Origin: Puteibacter caeruleilacunae
Lineage (GTDB): Bacteria > Bacteroidota > Bacteroidia > Bacteroidales > Prolixibacteraceae
Assembly (NCBI GenBank): GCA_005217565.1
Contig: SJCO01000015.1
Coordinates: 1-64,000 of the forward strand
DNA: 64,000 nt
Direction: 5' to 3'
A model generated the notes under the pieces. It saw only the letters and a program-made list of their open reading frames with translations, had not been told where the DNA came from and did not search any database. Shown here piece after piece: positions 29,900-39,481 of the stretch. A program made the translations under genes and the position numbers. Positions within the stretch are counted from its first letter, which is position 1. Each line of letters opens with the position of its first letter.

Positions 29900-30499
29900 C
29901 TATTTATGTCTTTTCTTAAGCTCTCTGGCAATATCCTCAATACGATATCCCTTATGTGTCAACAACACAATTAGGTGATACAATAAATCAGCCGACTCAT
30001 ACAAGAAGTTTTCGTCATCATTAGCCATTGCTCCAATAATAGTCTCAACAGCCTCTTCTCCAACTTTCTGCGTAATTTTACGAGTCCCTTTTTGGAATAA
30101 AGTAGTTGTGTAAGATCCCTCCGGCATCTCTTCTTTACGCTTATCAATAAAGTCTTGTAACTCTTTAATAAACATAAAATCATCAACTGAATTATCCTCC
30201 CGAAAACAAGTATCATCTCCTTTATGACACACAGGACCAACAGGATTAACTTTAATCAACAATGTATCGTTATCACAATCTTCTTTTATTGAAACAACAT
30301 TTAAAAAGTTCCCAGACTCTTCTCCTTTTGTCCACAAACGATTTTTTGTGCGACTATAGAAGGTCACCTTTCCCAACTCCTGTGTCTTATCAAAAGCCTC
30401 TTGATTCATAAAACCAACCATTAACACAACGTTAGTTGTATTGTCCTGAATAACGGCAGGAATCAATCCGTTACCCAATTTATCAAAGTCCAATGTCAT
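29900..30499 (-). CDS. hisIE: Bifunctional phosphoribosyl-AMP cyclohydrolase/phosphoribosyl-ATP pyrophosphatase
   Basis: Steps 2 and 3 of histidine synthesis in one 199-aa protein. The HisI domain comes first (about 1-110), with the FYSRTKNRLWTKGEESGN stretch and the metal ligands around CDNDTLL and CHKGDDTCF. The HisE helical domain follows (TTTLFQKGTRKITQKVGEEA). Last gene of the hisHAFIE cluster, 19 bp after hisF and before the shared terminator. Confidence 0.97.
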   Translation of the reverse strand: MTLDFDKLGNGLIPAVIQDNTTNVVLMVGFMNQEAFDKTQELGKVTFYSRTKNRLWTKGEESGNFLNVVSIKEDCDNDTLLIKVNPVGPVCHKGDDTCFREDNSVDDFMFIKELQDFIDKRKEEMPEGSYTTTLFQKGTRKITQKVGEEAVETIIGAMANDDENFLYESADLLYHLIVLLTHKGYRIEDIARELKKRHK

Positions 30500-30518
30500 C
30501 TTATACTATTATTATTAA

Positions 30519-31274
30519 TTATCGTACTACTATATTATTCGATCTAAGATATTCTTTCAAATCTGGAATAGCTATTTCTTTAAAGTGAAAAATACTTGCA
30601 GCAAGTCCGGCATCTGCCTTACCTTCGGTAAACACATCAACAAAATGCTCCATACTTCCAGCTCCTCCTGAAGCAATGATAGGTATAGACAAACTTTCTG
30701 AAAGTCGTGCCAACTCAGCATTAGCGAATCCGTTCTTTGTTCCATCATGATTCATCGATGTGAACAGAATCTCTCCTGCCCCCCTACTTTCTGCCTCTTT
30801 TGCCCAAGAAAACAGTTCTTTATCTGTAGGTATTCGACCACCACTTACAGTCACCTGCCAATGATCATTTGCTTCACAACGAGCATCTATTGCGACAACC
30901 ACAAACTGACTTCCAAAATTATTGGCCATATCATCAATCAACTGAGGATTTCTTACAGCTGAGGAGTTTATCGATATCTTATCTGCCCCAGCACTAAGCA
31001 ATGCCTCTGCATCACGAAGCTCACTAATTCCACCTCCCACAGTAAAAGGAATATTGATATGTTGAGCAATTCGTTTCACCAGATCAACAAAGGTTTTGCG
31101 CCCCTCATGAGTAGCCGTAATATCCAAAAACACCAATTCATCAGCCCCTTGCTCAGCATACAAAGCACCAAGCTCTACAGGATCTCCTACCTCTTTGATA
31201 TTAACAAAATTAACACCCTTAACGGTCTGTCCATTACGAATATCAAGACAAGGTATTATTCTTTTTGCCAGCAT
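30519..31274 (-). CDS. hisF: Imidazole glycerol phosphate synthase cyclase subunit
   Basis: TIM-barrel cyclase of 251 aa that uses ammonia from HisH to make IGP and AICAR. Starts [20 protein letters not shown] with the catalytic Asp11; the second catalytic Asp lies in [18 protein letters not shown] and [12 protein letters not shown] are the phosphate-binding loops. Between hisA and hisIE. Confidence 0.97.
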   Translation of the reverse strand: MLAKRIIPCLDIRNGQTVKGVNFVNIKEVGDPVELGALYAEQGADELVFLDITATHEGRKTFVDLVKRIAQHINIPFTVGGGISELRDAEALLSAGADKISINSSAVRNPQLIDDMANNFGSQFVVVAIDARCEANDHWQVTVSGGRIPTDKELFSWAKEAESRGAGEILFTSMNHDGTKNGFANAELARLSESLSIPIIASGGAGSMEHFVDVFTEGKADAGLAASIFHFKEIAIPDLKEYLRSNNIVVR

Positions 31275-31316
31275 AATTTAGCCCCTTTTCAATAAATTCT
31301 TACTCTTATAGTTCTT

Positions 31317-32039
31317 TTATCCCAGAAAACGCTCCAGCTCCTTTAAAGTAAAGCGGTTCTCATAGATTGCTTTCCCTGTGATTACCGCAGGAACATTCAT
31401 CTCCTCTAACTTCGCAATATCATCAATGGAACTAATACCTCCACTAGCGATAACATACAAGCCTTTAAAGCGATCGAGCAAACGTTCATACAATGAAAAT
31501 GATGGTCCTGACAACATTCCATCTTTACTGATATCAGTACTAATCACCTTACTAACACCTTTCGAGACGTAACCTTCTACAAACTCATAAATATCAAGGC
31601 CTGAATCTTCCTGCCAACCACTGACTGCAATCTTTTCATTCATTGCATCGGCACCCAGAATTATTTTTTCTGCTCCATACTTTTCCAACCAGGCTCCAAA
31701 TATATCAGGCTCTTTTACAGCAATACTTCCACCTGTGATCATAGCCGCACCAGACTCAAAAGCAATATGCAAATCTTCATCACTTTTCAATCCTCCTCCA
31801 AAATCGATAACCAAAGACGTCTTTGATGCAATTTCTTCCAACACCTTATAGTTAACAATATGCTTTGCTTTTGCACCATCAAGATCAACCAAATGCAAGC
31901 GCTTGATACCCGCATCTTCGAACATCTTTGCAACCTCTAAAGGATTCTCATTATATACCTTTTTCTGAGCATAGTCACCCTGATTCAGGCGTACGCACTT
32001 ACCTTCAATGATATCTATGGCAGGTATGATTTCAATCAT
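31317..32039 (-). CDS. hisA: ProFAR isomerase (HisA)
   Basis: TIM-barrel Amadori isomerase, 240 aa from the start used here. I chose the ATG at 32039 because [18 protein letters not shown] is the family's conserved beginning. An in-frame ATG 21 bp upstream would overlap hisH by 11 bp. Catalytic Asp9 is in PAIDI, and the second acid lies in [11 protein letters not shown]. Sits between hisH and hisF. Confidence 0.95.
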   Translation of the reverse strand: MIEIIPAIDIIEGKCVRLNQGDYAQKKVYNENPLEVAKMFEDAGIKRLHLVDLDGAKAKHIVNYKVLEEIASKTSLVIDFGGGLKSDEDLHIAFESGAAMITGGSIAVKEPDIFGAWLEKYGAEKIILGADAMNEKIAVSGWQEDSGLDIYEFVEGYVSKGVSKVISTDISKDGMLSGPSFSLYERLLDRFKGLYVIASGGISSIDDIAKLEEMNVPAVITGKAIYENRFTLKELERFLG

Positions 32040-32049
32040 AATCTTCTTG

Positions 32050-32649
32050 TTAGAGTTCAATAAAGTTTTTTAAAATTTTGGATCCTATATCACCACTTTT
32101 TTCCGGATGAAATTGAGTAGCATAGAAATTATCCTTTTGTAACGCGGCACTAAATGGCAAAATGTAATCACAAACAGCAGAAGTATGCTCTCCTTTAGCA
32201 GCATAATATGAGTGAACAAAATAAACATATGCTCCTTCCAAGGATTGATCAAATATCCCCTCCTTTAGGTCTGTTATGCAATTCCATCCCATATGAGGGA
32301 CCTTAGTAATAAATTCTTCCCCTTGTTTAGGTCGAAAAAGTCTCACTTTTTCATCAAAGATACCAAGACAGGAGGTATCACCTTCCTCTGACCACTGACA
32401 CATCAACTGCATACCTAGACATATCCCCAGCACAGGCTGCGTCAGCTCTTTTATCAACTTATCCAGACCTGTTTTGATAAGGTATTCCATCGTTGTACTA
32501 GCCTCTCCAACACCTGGAAAGATTATCTTGTCAGCTCCTTTTATGACTTCCGGATCTGCTGAAACAATCGCATCAACACCAAGGCGATCTAAAGCAAATT
32601 TTACAGACTGAATATTGCCTGCATTGTATTTAATGATTACTACTTTCAC
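32050..32649 (-). CDS. hisH: Imidazole glycerol phosphate synthase glutaminase subunit
   Basis: Class I glutamine amidotransferase of 199 aa that feeds ammonia to HisF. The triad is Cys77 (GICLGMQ), His181 and Glu183 (QFHPEKSGD). First gene of the second his cluster. It follows purU by 64 bp, with no His leader peptide or terminator visible in that gap. Confidence 0.97.
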   Translation of the reverse strand: MKVVIIKYNAGNIQSVKFALDRLGVDAIVSADPEVIKGADKIIFPGVGEASTTMEYLIKTGLDKLIKELTQPVLGICLGMQLMCQWSEEGDTSCLGIFDEKVRLFRPKQGEEFITKVPHMGWNCITDLKEGIFDQSLEGAYVYFVHSYYAAKGEHTSAVCDYILPFSAALQKDNFYATQFHPEKSGDIGSKILKNFIEL

Positions 32650-32713
32650 CTCTTAATTTTTTTGAATGTAGATCGAAGAAATTCACATTCCTTCATTCGG
32701 ATTACCTATCTAA

Positions 32714-33598
32714 TTAACTAAAAACTATTGTTCTGTTTTTATAAGCCAGTGTCTTATGATTAAGGTGTGCATATACAGCCCGAGATAATACGATTTTTTC
32801 TAAATCTCGACCTTTACGAATTAACCTATTCACACTATCAACATGACTTATCCTCACTACATCCTGTTCTATAATCGGACCTGCATCAAGCTCTGCAGTT
32901 ACATAATGACTGGTTGCTCCAATTATCTTCACTCCTCTTTCATGAGCTGAGTGATATGGCTTTGCTCCTGGAAATGCAGGAAGGAAAGAGTGATGGATAT
33001 TAATAATCTTATCAGGGTAATGGTTGATAAAATTATCGGAAAGAACCTGCATATATCGAGCTAACACCACAAAGTCAACTTTATACTTTTTCAGCAGCTC
33101 TAATTGCACTTTCTCTTGGTCCGCTTTATTATCCTTTGTGATAGGAATATAATGGAAATCGATACCATATTTATCTGCTACCGGTTTCAGAATTTCGTGA
33201 TTACTTACAATCACCGGAATTTCAACATCCCATTCTCCGGTTTGATAACGCGCAAGAATATCAAATAAACAATGAGACATCTTCGACACAAACAAAGCCA
33301 TACGCGGTGTTTGAGTTGAGAAAAAGAGTCGCCATGTCATGTTATATTTCTGACCAATCAATGTGCCGAAGTAATCACCAATCTTCTCTGTAGGAATTGT
33401 AAAGTTATCTAACTCCCATTCTATACGCATAAAGAAGATACCTTCTTTTCGATCAACATATTGATCCAAATGAAGGATATTACCATTGTTCTCATCAAGG
33501 AACTCTGTTACTTTTGATACAATACCTCTTTGATCCTCACAATGAATGAGTAAAATGGCTGTATTCTTATTCACATTGATTTTTTTTAACGACTTCAT
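32714..33598 (-). CDS. purU: Formyltetrahydrofolate deformylase
   Basis: Hydrolyses 10-formyl-THF to THF and formate, balancing one-carbon units and supplying formate for purine synthesis. From the ATG at 33598 (MKSLKKINVNKN) it is 294 aa. An N-terminal ACT domain (AILLIHCEDQRGIVSKV) is followed by a formyltransferase-fold domain with INIHHSFLPAFPGAKPY and IIGATSHYVT. An in-frame ATG 30 bp upstream is possible. It lies between tlpA and hisH on the same strand; the AICAR by-product of HisF also links his and purine metabolism. Confidence 0.93.
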   Translation of the reverse strand: MKSLKKINVNKNTAILLIHCEDQRGIVSKVTEFLDENNGNILHLDQYVDRKEGIFFMRIEWELDNFTIPTEKIGDYFGTLIGQKYNMTWRLFFSTQTPRMALFVSKMSHCLFDILARYQTGEWDVEIPVIVSNHEILKPVADKYGIDFHYIPITKDNKADQEKVQLELLKKYKVDFVVLARYMQVLSDNFINHYPDKIINIHHSFLPAFPGAKPYHSAHERGVKIIGATSHYVTAELDAGPIIEQDVVRISHVDSVNRLIRKGRDLEKIVLSRAVYAHLNHKTLAYKNRTIVFS

Positions 33599-33688
33599 AA
33601 TAAAATCTCCAGTGTCTGTCCGACTCATCTATACTTACTATTGGTGCCGCCCCAACTTTAAATGTGAGACAGTCATCCTATTTAAACT

Positions 33689-34222
33689 TTATTTCTCCAG
33701 AAGCTCTGCTATTTTATTCTTCATAGCATTAAACTCTTCATGATTAAACAGACGAGTGAGAAATACAATCTTTCCATTACGATCTATGATAACATTTCGT
33801 GTTATCCCAGCATTCTTCAATGCAACTAATGAAAATATTTCAGCCCCTTTATCTAATCCTAACGGATAAGTGACTCCTGTCTGTTTCTTAAATTTCAATA
33901 CGGTATTCAGTGGTTCATCCCGATCCAACCCGAGCAAAGCAAAATCAGATCTGTCCTTATACTTTTGCCATATTTCCTTCTCAATAAAAGGCATTTCTTT
34001 GCGACAGACTCCACACCACGAAGCGGTGAACTGTAGCATCACAACCTTACCCTTCAACTGTTCCAACGACACTTTAGTCCCATCGGTAAGTGTTACTTCA
34101 AAAGAGGGCATCTGATCACCAACCTTCACAATATATCCCCTATCATCCGCCTGTGCATATCCATGAGACTGCATTCCAATCATCATGATTACAAGCGCAA
34201 CAAAATACTTCAACCTCTTCAT
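33689..34222 (-). CDS. TlpA-like periplasmic thioredoxin
   Basis: Secreted thiol-disulfide protein, 177 aa from the start at MKRLKYFVALVIMM. A signal peptide ends at about residue 24 (GYAQ). The thioredoxin fold has the active site WCGVC at 69-73 and the cis-Pro-side segment near ITRNVIIDRNGKIVF. Likely a periplasmic reductase or peroxiredoxin-like partner; the substrate is not evident. It lies between trpA and purU, an odd neighbour in an amino-acid operon. Confidence 0.87.
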   Translation of the reverse strand: MKRLKYFVALVIMMIGMQSHGYAQADDRGYIVKVGDQMPSFEVTLTDGTKVSLEQLKGKVVMLQFTASWCGVCRKEMPFIEKEIWQKYKDRSDFALLGLDRDEPLNTVLKFKKQTGVTYPLGLDKGAEIFSLVALKNAGITRNVIIDRNGKIVFLTRLFNHEEFNAMKNKIAELLEK

Positions 34223-34259
34223 TCTAATCATTATTATAAAATACACCTAGCAATTGCAA

Positions 34260-34267
34260 CAAAATTA
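34260..34267 (-). promoter_or_regulatory. Possible internal -7 box before tlpA
   Basis: TAATTTTG on the minus strand matches TAnnTTTG, 38 bp before the tlpA start and just after trpA. No TTG is found at 19-21 bp. If active it would give tlpA-purU-hisHAFIE a route independent of the trp attenuator. Confidence 0.3.
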
Positions 34268-34301
34268 ATGATAATACTAACTTTTACTTATAAATCGTTA
34301 G

Positions 34302-35072
34302 CTATTTAATCGAAGAAATGAAATTTTTAACATTTACATCTATACTTCCTGACTTTTGAATTGCCTTTATAAACGCACTCCCAATAATAGCACCATCAGC
34401 AAATTCGCAAGCTCTATTGAAACTACCCCTGTCTGAAATACCAAATCCAATTTGAACTGGAGATTTTAATTCCATCTGGGCTATACGATTAAAATATGCC
34501 TCTTGCTCCTCGGTAATTCCACTTTTAGCACCAGTAGTCGATGCAGATGAAACCATATAGATGAAGCCTGTACTAAGCTCATCAATCATTCTGATTCGCT
34601 CGTTAGGTGTCTGAGGTGTAATTAAAAAGACATTCGACAAACCAATCTTCTCAAACTTATCCTTAAAATCACTTTTATATTCTTCGATTGGAAGATCAGG
34701 TAAAATTAAACCGTCAATCCCACAATACTCACATTGTTGCAAAAACTTATCCCAGCCATATCGGTGAACTGGATTCAGATAGCCCATTAGCAACACAGGT
34801 ATAGATATTTCCTTTCGCATATCTTTCAATTGCTCAAACAATTTGGCTATTGACATTCCGTTTTCCAAGGCTTTATCTCCACTAGCCTGGATGGTAGGAC
34901 CATCAGCCAATGGATCTGAAAATGGCATCCCAATTTCCACAATATCAGCACCTGCTTCCTCTGCCGATTTCAAAATGGTAAGCGTATCATTCAACTCAGG
35001 AAATCCTGCCGTAAAATATACTGTTAATATGTTGTTCTTTTTGTTCTCAAAAAGTTGATTTATTCTATTCAT
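34302..35072 (-). CDS. trpA: Tryptophan synthase alpha subunit
   Basis: Cleaves indole-3-glycerol phosphate to indole. 256 aa from the ATG at 35072 (MNRINQLFENKKNNIL), the conserved N-terminus; an upstream in-frame ATG at 35117 adds 15 non-conserved residues. Catalytic Glu46 and Asp57 sit in VEIGMPFSDPLADGPT. Last trp gene of the operon, separated from trpB by 110 bp. Confidence 0.96.
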   Translation of the reverse strand: MNRINQLFENKKNNILTVYFTAGFPELNDTLTILKSAEEAGADIVEIGMPFSDPLADGPTIQASGDKALENGMSIAKLFEQLKDMRKEISIPVLLMGYLNPVHRYGWDKFLQQCEYCGIDGLILPDLPIEEYKSDFKDKFEKIGLSNVFLITPQTPNERIRMIDELSTGFIYMVSSASTTGAKSGITEEQEAYFNRIAQMELKSPVQIGFGISDRGSFNRACEFADGAIIGSAFIKAIQKSGSIDVNVKNFISSIK

Positions 35073-35182
35073 CTCTTTTAGTGATTTTTGGATTATTCGA
35101 TTTTTGGATATTCTCATCTATCCTCCTATATGAAAAGCATCAATCTTTATCCCTTTTATGCATGCTTTGAAAGCAGATTTAA

Positions 35183-36382
35183 TTAATCCTTTTCCATTAC
35201 ATTGATATAAGTCTCCATATCTTTATCACCTCTTCCTGAAAGGTTTACCACTACAACATCCTCAGGTTTAAAGTCAATTTTCTTCAATGCAGCTAAGGCA
35301 TGAGCAGACTCCAGGGCTGGAATTATTCCCTCCAAACTAGTTAATTCAAATGCAGCACTTAACGCCTCCTCATCGGTTGCACTCTTAAACAGCCCTCTAC
35401 TACTAGTGAAAAGATTGGCATGAATAGGACCTACTCCAGGATAATCCAATCCTGCTGATATAGAATATGGTTCTGTAATCTGACCATCATCACTCTGCAT
35501 CAACAAGGTCTTACTCCCATGGATATACCCAGTCTCGCCTAATACTGTGGTCGCGGCCGACTCTCCGGTTTCATTTCCTAATCCTGCCGCTTCAACAGCA
35601 ACAAGTTTTACATCCTCATCGTCCAGGAAATGATAGAATGCGCCAGCTGCATTGCTTCCACCACCAACACAAGCCACTACGTAATCGGGATTTTGCTTAC
35701 CAGTTTTTTCCTCCAACTGTACCTTCATCTCTTCACTAATCACCGACTGTAATCTTGCAACCATATTCGGATATGGATGAGGTCCCACAACTGATCCTAT
35801 GATATAAAAGGTATCTTCCGGATTATTGATCCAGTCACGTATGGCTTCATTAGTCGCATCTTTAAGCGTTTGATTTCCACAAGTTGCAGCCTTTACTTCA
35901 GCGCCCAACATCTTCATTCGAGCAACATTCGGAGCTTGCCTTGAAATATCTAATGCTCCCATGTACACCACACATTCCAATCCCATCAATGCACAAACAG
36001 TTGCAGTTGCAACCCCGTGCTGACCAGCACCTGTTTCTGCAATAATTCGCTTCTTCCCAAGCTTTTTCGCGATTAGGATTTGACCAACGGTATTGTTTAC
36101 CTTATGACTTCCGGTATGATTTAAATCCTCCCGCTTCAGATATATATTGGTCTTATACTGCTCGCTTAAACGAGGAGCAAAATACAGCGGAGAGGGGCGT
36201 CCCACATAATCCTTCAAAAGTGATTTATACTCACTTTTAAATTCCTCTGATTCCATAATTTCTTCATAGTTCTCCCGAAGCTCTTCAACGTTATGCATTA
36301 ACATTTCAGGGATATATGCCCCTCCAAATTCGCCGTAATATCCTTGATTATCCGCTAAATATTTTGATTTTTTCTGTTTCAT
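35183..36382 (-). CDS. trpB: Tryptophan synthase beta subunit
   Basis: PLP enzyme of 399 aa that condenses indole with serine. Schiff-base Lys94 lies in HTGSHKVNN, and the phosphate loop GGGSNA is near residue 243. It starts in a 4-bp overlap with the trpF stop, so translation is coupled. This is the TrpB1 type that partners with TrpA. Confidence 0.97.
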   Translation of the reverse strand: MKQKKSKYLADNQGYYGEFGGAYIPEMLMHNVEELRENYEEIMESEEFKSEYKSLLKDYVGRPSPLYFAPRLSEQYKTNIYLKREDLNHTGSHKVNNTVGQILIAKKLGKKRIIAETGAGQHGVATATVCALMGLECVVYMGALDISRQAPNVARMKMLGAEVKAATCGNQTLKDATNEAIRDWINNPEDTFYIIGSVVGPHPYPNMVARLQSVISEEMKVQLEEKTGKQNPDYVVACVGGGSNAAGAFYHFLDDEDVKLVAVEAAGLGNETGESAATTVLGETGYIHGSKTLLMQSDDGQITEPYSISAGLDYPGVGPIHANLFTSSRGLFKSATDEEALSAAFELTSLEGIIPALESAHALAALKKIDFKPEDVVVVNLSGRGDKDMETYINVMEKD

Positions 36383-37002
36383 CTGCTTACTCTTATTCCT
36401 GTTATAAAACTCTTTAAGGCATCTATATTCTTGAGTGCAGGCTTATCCTCAAATTTACTATTCAAGTCTACACCATAAAGCTTCCCATCTATTAACGATA
36501 AACTGTCCAAATCCTCTGGTCCGATTCCACCACTTAGAAACCATGGTGTTGTTGTTTGTAAATCATCCAATATATCCCACTGAAACTTATGACCACTTCC
36601 ACCATATTGTTTTGTCATCGTATCAAAAAGGAAATAATCACAACTTCCTTCATACCGCTTCAATTCCTCTTTATCAAAAGCATCTCCTACACGAAAAACT
36701 TTTATCACCTCAACATTTAATTCTTTCACTTTACGTACAAACTGCGGCGACTCATCTCCATGAAGCTGAACAACAGAAAGTCCAAATCTTCGAATCTCCC
36801 TTGCTACAACATCATAAGACTCATTAACAAATACCCCCACAAGTTTAACCTGCCGCCCTAATTGATAGAAGAAATCAGGATCTTCATTCCCCATATATCG
36901 AAGAGAAGGAGGATAGAATATTAATCCCATATAATCGGGTTTCAACAACAAAAGCTGCTCAATATTCTCCTTATATTTCATTCCACAGACCTTAACTATC
37001 AT
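36379..37002 (-). CDS. trpF: Phosphoribosylanthranilate isomerase
   Basis: TIM-barrel Amadori isomerase, 207 aa. The catalytic Cys is in IVKVCGMKY at the N-terminus, and the acid is in [26 protein letters not shown] is the phosphate-binding loop. Overlaps trpB by 4 bp. Confidence 0.96.
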   Translation of the reverse strand: MIVKVCGMKYKENIEQLLLLKPDYMGLIFYPPSLRYMGNEDPDFFYQLGRQVKLVGVFVNESYDVVAREIRRFGLSVVQLHGDESPQFVRKVKELNVEVIKVFRVGDAFDKEELKRYEGSCDYFLFDTMTKQYGGSGHKFQWDILDDLQTTTPWFLSGGIGPEDLDSLSLIDGKLYGVDLNSKFEDKPALKNIDALKSFITGIRVSR

Positions 37003-37054
37003 CTAGTATTTTTTTTTCTAATTTTTCAAAGAATTTGTATCAACTCTAAAACTC

Positions 37055-37846
37055 TTATGCCAAATTATTTAACTCTTTAACAAATTCAATACAAGCCTCT
37101 CCAGGATTAACTGTGCGCATAAAATTCTCACCAATCAAGAATCCCTGGTACCCTGCCTGACGCAACATACTAATTGTCTCAACCTGACTAATTCCGCTTT
37201 CTGATATTTTCACAAATTCATCAGGGATGCGATCAACCAACTCCAAAGAGCTCTTAACATCAACATCAAACGTTTTCAAGTTGCGATTATTAACACCAAC
37301 CATGGCCACCTCTGGAACAATCTTTTCCAATTCGTCAGCACTATGCACCTCCAGTAGCGATTCTAATCCTAAAGAAGAAGCAAATCTTGCTAGCCTAGAG
37401 ATTTCCTGTTTGGTAAGTACTGCTGCAATTAACAATATAGCACTTGCACCAATTGCTTTGGCTTCCAATATCTGGAACTCATCTACAAAAAAGTCTTTTC
37501 GAATAATTGGGATATTTATCTGTTGAGCCGCAAGATTTAAGTCATAAACATTGCCTCCAAAAAAACGAGTATCTGTTAGTACCGAGATCCCTGAAGCTCC
37601 TGCCTCCTCATACATCTTTGTCACCTCCACAACTCCAACCGAGTTATTAATGATTCCTTTAGACGGAGATTCTCTTTTAAACTCTGCAATTATCCCTGAT
37701 TTCGTTGGATTTTTTATTGAAGCAGACATCGACTTGGTACCCTTTTCAAATAAAGGATATTTCTCCAGATCTTGATAACTAATCAGATTCCTCCTAATAC
37801 TTATCTCCTCTTTTTTGTGGGCTACTATACGATCTAATACGTTCAT
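37055..37846 (-). CDS. trpC: Indole-3-glycerol phosphate synthase
   Basis: TIM-barrel decarboxylase/cyclase, 263 aa. The catalytic Lys/Glu motifs are visible: AEFKRESPSKG, IIRKDFFVDEFQ and VGVNNRNLKTF. Monofunctional, separate from trpF. Between trpD (23 bp) and trpF (52 bp). Confidence 0.97.
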   Translation of the reverse strand: MNVLDRIVAHKKEEISIRRNLISYQDLEKYPLFEKGTKSMSASIKNPTKSGIIAEFKRESPSKGIINNSVGVVEVTKMYEEAGASGISVLTDTRFFGGNVYDLNLAAQQINIPIIRKDFFVDEFQILEAKAIGASAILLIAAVLTKQEISRLARFASSLGLESLLEVHSADELEKIVPEVAMVGVNNRNLKTFDVDVKSSLELVDRIPDEFVKISESGISQVETISMLRQAGYQGFLIGENFMRTVNPGEACIEFVKELNNLA

Positions 37847-37869
37847 GATTCCAGGTCTTTGATTTCTTA

Positions 37870-38859
37870 CTAACGGTTACATATCTTTTTCAACACCTTC
37901 ATTGCTCTACCATCCACAATAGAAGCCCTTGCCATTTCAACACAACTATTCAGTTCTTTTTCTGGATGCACTGTTTTAATCGCTAAAGCCGCATTAGCCT
38001 CAACAACCATATTTTGTGCTTCGGTTCCTTTTCCTTCAAGAATATCTACAAATATTTTTGCAGCCTCCTCTATTGTTTCACCACCATATATCTGTGATGC
38101 TTTCACATAAGATAATCCTAAATCTTCAGGCTGCATTAAATATTCTCCAGTTGCATTAATCAATTTGAATCCTCCAGTGAGCGATACTTCATCATACCCA
38201 TCTAAGGCATGTACAATACTATATTGCTTATCTGTTTGTTGGTAGATATAGTTATATAATCGAGCGGTCTCAAGATCAAACACACCAACAATTTGATTCT
38301 GCGGAAAAGAAGGATTCACCATCGGTCCCAAAATATTAAAGAATGTTTTCATCCCGAGATCTCTTCGTATAGGTCCAACTGCTTTCATTGCTGGGTGAAA
38401 CAAAGGAGCATGCAAAAAACAAATTCCAGCCTTGTCCAACTGCTTCTTCAATACATCCTGTTCATTAGTGAACTCATACCCCAGGAACTCCATAACATTA
38501 CTTGATCCGCATAACGAAGAAACACCATAATTACCATGCTTCGCAACTTTGATACCTGCTCCTGCTACAACCAACGAAGAAATCGTAGAAACATTAAAAG
38601 TATTCTTTCCATCCCCACCAGTACCACACAAATCGATTGTATTAAACTCTGAGAGATCAACAGGTCTACATAATCCCAATAATGCATCTCTAAAACCGGA
38701 TAATTCTTCTACATTAGCTGGTCGCATCATATACACACCAAGAAAGGCAGCAATTTGAGACTGATTATAAGCTCCCTCCGCTATTTTTACCAGAACCTCT
38801 CTTGCTGTTGAACGAGAAAGCGTTCGATGTTGAATCAAATGTTTTAATATGGTTTGCAT
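37870..38859 (-). CDS. trpD: Anthranilate phosphoribosyltransferase
   Basis: Transfers phosphoribose from PRPP to anthranilate; 329 aa. CGTGGDG at 78-84, KHGN at 107-110 and the GPIRRDLGMKTFFNILGP segment are diagnostic. Not fused to trpG. It follows trpG by 38 bp. Confidence 0.97.
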   Translation of the reverse strand: MQTILKHLIQHRTLSRSTAREVLVKIAEGAYNQSQIAAFLGVYMMRPANVEELSGFRDALLGLCRPVDLSEFNTIDLCGTGGDGKNTFNVSTISSLVVAGAGIKVAKHGNYGVSSLCGSSNVMEFLGYEFTNEQDVLKKQLDKAGICFLHAPLFHPAMKAVGPIRRDLGMKTFFNILGPMVNPSFPQNQIVGVFDLETARLYNYIYQQTDKQYSIVHALDGYDEVSLTGGFKLINATGEYLMQPEDLGLSYVKASQIYGGETIEEAAKIFVDILEGKGTEAQNMVVEANAALAIKTVHPEKELNSCVEMARASIVDGRAMKVLKKICNR

Positions 38860-38897
38860 AACTTTAAATCAAATTGTTTATAACTGCATTAACATCC

Positions 38898-39479
38898 CTA
38901 ACTCTCCAAATTCAACCACGAAATCAACATCTGCTTGCCCTTGGGTGTTAGAACAGATTCAGGATGAAATTGAACTCCTCGCACATTGTATTCCTTATGC
39001 CGAACAGCCATAATCATTCCTTCTTCGTCTCGCGCAGTCACAACTAAACAATTTGGAAGAACATCCTCTTTTATCACCCACGAATGATATCTCCCAGCAT
39101 CAAACTCATCTCCCAAACCTTTAAAGATCGGCTCTTGATCATCAGTCACTGTCATTTTTGAAGCAATCCCATGATAAACTTTATCAAGATTAAATATCTC
39201 ACCACCATACACCTCGGCAATAGCCTGTACTCCAAGACAAACTCCAAAGATGCTTTTAGTGGAACCATACGTTGCAATCAATTCTTTTAATATACCTGCA
39301 TCAGAAGGGACACCAGGTCCTGGCGATAACAAAATATACTCATAGTTAGCTACTTCATCCAATGTTATCTTATCATTTCGTCGAACATCCACCTGCTCTC
39401 CAGTAAGTTCTTTCAAATAATGAACCAGATTATAGGTGAATGAATCATAATTATCGAGTACTAATATTCTTGCTGTCAT
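38898..39479 (-). CDS. trpG: Anthranilate synthase glutaminase component
   Basis: Class I glutamine amidotransferase of 193 aa that supplies ammonia to TrpE. Triad: Cys81 (GVCLGVQ), His172 and Glu174 (GVQFHPESVL). The gene starts 2 bp after the trpE stop, so the two subunits are made together. A folate (PabA) role is possible for such proteins but the operon context argues for tryptophan. Confidence 0.95.
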   Translation of the reverse strand: MTARILVLDNYDSFTYNLVHYLKELTGEQVDVRRNDKITLDEVANYEYILLSPGPGVPSDAGILKELIATYGSTKSIFGVCLGVQAIAEVYGGEIFNLDKVYHGIASKMTVTDDQEPIFKGLGDEFDAGRYHSWVIKEDVLPNCLVVTARDEEGMIMAVRHKEYNVRGVQFHPESVLTPKGKQMLISWLNLES

Positions 39480-39481
39480 AA

